NCBI GenBank assembly: GCA_913050305.1
Contig: CAJXAS010000094.1
Span: 1-7,141, forward strand
Reading direction: 5' to 3'
Length of the DNA stretch: 7,141 bases
Origin: an uncultured Polaribacter sp.
GTDB lineage: Bacteria > Bacteroidota > Bacteroidia > Flavobacteriales > Flavobacteriaceae
Of the stretch, positions 6,052 through 7,141 are shown piece by piece; positions within the stretch are counted from its first letter, which is position 1; each line of letters begins with the position of its first letter. A model generated the notes under the pieces. The model was not told the DNA's origin, made no database searches, and saw only the letters and a list, made by a program, of their open reading frames with translations. A program made the position numbers and the translations under genes.

Positions 6052-6927
6052 ATGATTTTACTAAACGGAAAAAAAACGGCTGCTGACATCAAAGAAGAAA
6101 TTACGTTAGAAGTAAGAGAGCTAAAAGATAACGGTCATAAAACACCGCATTTAGCCGCAATTATTGTTGGTAATAATGGAGCAAGTATTACATATGTAAA
6201 TGCAAAAGTAAAAGCTTGTGAACGTGTTGGTTTTGAATCTACTTTAATAAGATTAACTGAAAAAGTTACAGAAGATGATTTACTAAATGAAATTGCTATT
6301 CTAAATATTGATAATGATATTGATGGTTTTATAGTGCAACTGCCGCTACCAAAACATATAGACGAGCAAAAAGTATTAATGGCTGTAAACCCAGACAAAG
6401 ATGTAGATGGATTTCACCCTACAAATGTTGGAAAAATGGCACTAAACTTACCTACATTTATTTCTGCTACTCCATTTGGTATTTTAGAGTTACTAGATAG
6501 ATATAACGTAGAAACTTCTGGAAAACACGTGGTAGTTTTAGGAAGAAGTCATATTGTTGGTAGCCCAATAAGCATCTTACTTTCACAGAAAAGAAAAGTT
6601 GGTAACGCTACAGTAACCATGTGCCATAGTCGAACTAAAAATTTAAAAGAACTTACATTGCAAGCAGATATTATTATTGCTGCTATAGGAATTCCTGAAT
6701 TTCTAAAAGCAGATATGGTGAAAAAAAATGTAACTGTTATAGATGTTGGTATCACACGTTTAGCAGATTCTTCTAAAAAAAGCGGATTTAGATTGGTAGG
6801 AGATGTTGCCTTTGAGGAAGTGTCTAAAAAAGCTGAATTTATTACACCAGTTCCTGGCGGTGTTGGACCAATGACCATTGCAATGTTATTAAAAAATACA
6901 TTATTAGCTTGCAAAAGGAATTCTTAA
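6052..6927 (+). CDS. folD: Bifunctional methylenetetrahydrofolate dehydrogenase / methenyltetrahydrofolate cyclohydrolase FolD
   Basis: FolD interconverts 5,10-methylene-THF, 5,10-methenyl-THF and 10-formyl-THF in the cytoplasm, supplying one-carbon units for purine and formyl-Met synthesis with NADP as cofactor. At 291 aa it is full length. Seen: the catalytic Y48-x3-K52 pair in TYVNAKVKACE (47-57), VQLPLP (95-100), PDKDVDGFHPTN (114-125), the nucleotide-binding GRSHIVGSP (164-172), and the C-terminal signature PVPGGVGPMT (266-275). The stretch QKRKVGNATVTMCHSRTKNL (179-198) includes an extended loop that I recall from Bacteroidota FolD proteins. The ATG at 6052 gives the usual short N-terminus (MILLNGK). 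No promoter box is evident in the 65-bp gap from ffh; a 7-bp stem there (5995-6001 with 6010-6016) lacks a U tract, so readthrough from ffh is likely. Confidence 0.98.
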   Translation: MILLNGKKTAADIKEEITLEVRELKDNGHKTPHLAAIIVGNNGASITYVNAKVKACERVGFESTLIRLTEKVTEDDLLNEIAILNIDNDIDGFIVQLPLPKHIDEQKVLMAVNPDKDVDGFHPTNVGKMALNLPTFISATPFGILELLDRYNVETSGKHVVVLGRSHIVGSPISILLSQKRKVGNATVTMCHSRTKNLKELTLQADIIIAAIGIPEFLKADMVKKNVTVIDVGITRLADSSKKSGFRLVGDVAFEEVSKKAEFITPVPGGVGPMTIAMLLKNTLLACKRNS

Positions 6928-7019
6928 ATATTGGGATTAGAAAAATATTCAACCTTATAACTTTTATTTTAAACACTTAATATTGTGTTAGTAACAAGTA
7001 TTATGTTTAGATTTACTAG
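6928..7019. other. Spacer between folD and the following membrane-protein gene
   Basis: This 92-bp AT-rich gap holds a weak stem, AACAC (6972-6976) with GTGTT (6985-6989), without a U tract. A one-mismatch promoter box TATGTTTA (7002-7009) lies too close to the next start to be convincing. Whether folD terminates here is undecided. Confidence 0.4.
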
Positions 7020-7141
7020 ATGGATTTTTTTTTAAAAGAGAACAATAACTTTATACCTTTTTCTCTGCAACACGCTATTGTAGCACTTTTTTGTATTTTA
7101 TTTGGTTTTGCTTTGATTGCTATTACCAAGAAACAGCCGAA
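7020..7141 (+). CDS. Integral membrane protein, N-terminal fragment, TIGR02206/YwaF-like (runs off the right edge)
   Basis: An ATG at 7020 opens a frame that continues uninterrupted for 40 codons to the window end. The product starts MDFFLKENNNFIPFSLQHAI, followed by a strongly hydrophobic helix (about 19-36) ending in a basic TKK. The short amphipathic start with FxPFSxxH before the first helix resembles, from memory, the TIGR02206 (YwaF/TP0381-type) family of multi-helix membrane proteins of unknown function. The fragment is too short to be sure. It lies on the same strand as folD, 92 bp downstream, and may belong to the same transcript. A run of nine T (7025-7033) immediately follows the start codon and is a possible slippage site. 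The true gene extends beyond the window. Confidence 0.6.
   Translation, partial: MDFFLKENNNFIPFSLQHAIVALFCILFGFALIAITKKQP

Noticed and set aside
6135..6914. Two minus-strand frames (6135-6398 and 6549-6914)
   Set aside because: Both are antisense to folD regions encoding conserved catalytic and NADP-binding motifs.
7002..7009. TATGTTTA as promoter for the last gene
   Set aside because: Mismatched final base of the box and only about ten bases before the start codon.
1..7141. Mobile element, CRISPR array, tRNA/rRNA or defence system
   Set aside because: No direct-repeat array, transposase or integrase motifs, or tRNA-like cloverleaf was seen; the genes are housekeeping or common accessory functions.

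Overview
The window looks like ordinary chromosome from a low-GC member of the Bacteroidota, most likely a marine-type Flavobacteriaceae. I infer this from the strong A+T bias, A-rich leaders with no Shine-Dalgarno sequence, Bacteroidota-style promoter boxes (TAnnTTTG) upstream of several genes, and the character of the proteins: a ZnuD-like TonB receptor, a UMF1-family transporter and a lipoprotein MsrB. Nothing points to phage, plasmid, transposon, CRISPR or a defence island.

Layout, left to right. (1) Positions 1-1131 (+) are the C-terminal half of a TonB-dependent outer-membrane receptor resembling ZnuD-type zinc receptors. The reading frame is open at the left edge and begins there in a GAA repeat encoding an acidic/histidine-rich stretch. 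A clear hairpin terminator follows at 1150-1186. (2) Positions 1261-2025 (+) encode a CDP-alcohol phosphatidyltransferase-family membrane enzyme with a complete catalytic motif. (3) It runs head-on into a UMF1-family MFS transporter at 2022-3398 (-); the two stop codons share a TTAA. (4) A 330-bp divergent spacer (3399-3728) holds a long perfect-arm hairpin and a promoter. (5) Positions 3729-4217 (+) encode a methionine-R-sulfoxide reductase (MsrB) with a lipoprotein-type signal. (6) A 440-bp AT-rich spacer (4218-4657) is mostly featureless and ends in a promoter box. (7) Positions 4658-5986 (+) encode Ffh, the SRP GTPase, followed after 65 bp by (8) folD at 6052-6927 (+); the two are probably co-transcribed. 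(9) A membrane-protein gene starts at 7020 (+) and runs off the right edge; it resembles the TIGR02206/YwaF-type family.

The genes do not form one pathway. Ffh (membrane-protein targeting) and FolD (one-carbon folate metabolism) are housekeeping genes. MsrB repairs oxidised methionine, probably in the envelope. The TonB receptor probably imports zinc or another metal. The phosphatidyltransferase and the UMF1 transporter have no assignable substrate from sequence alone.

I found no convincing previously undescribed system. The best leads are the metal-ligand-rich repeat loop of the receptor, the 18-bp hairpin between the transporter and msrB, the msrB leader (short overlapping upstream ORF, repeated 8-mers), and the MsrB variant with Thr at the usual resolving-Cys position.
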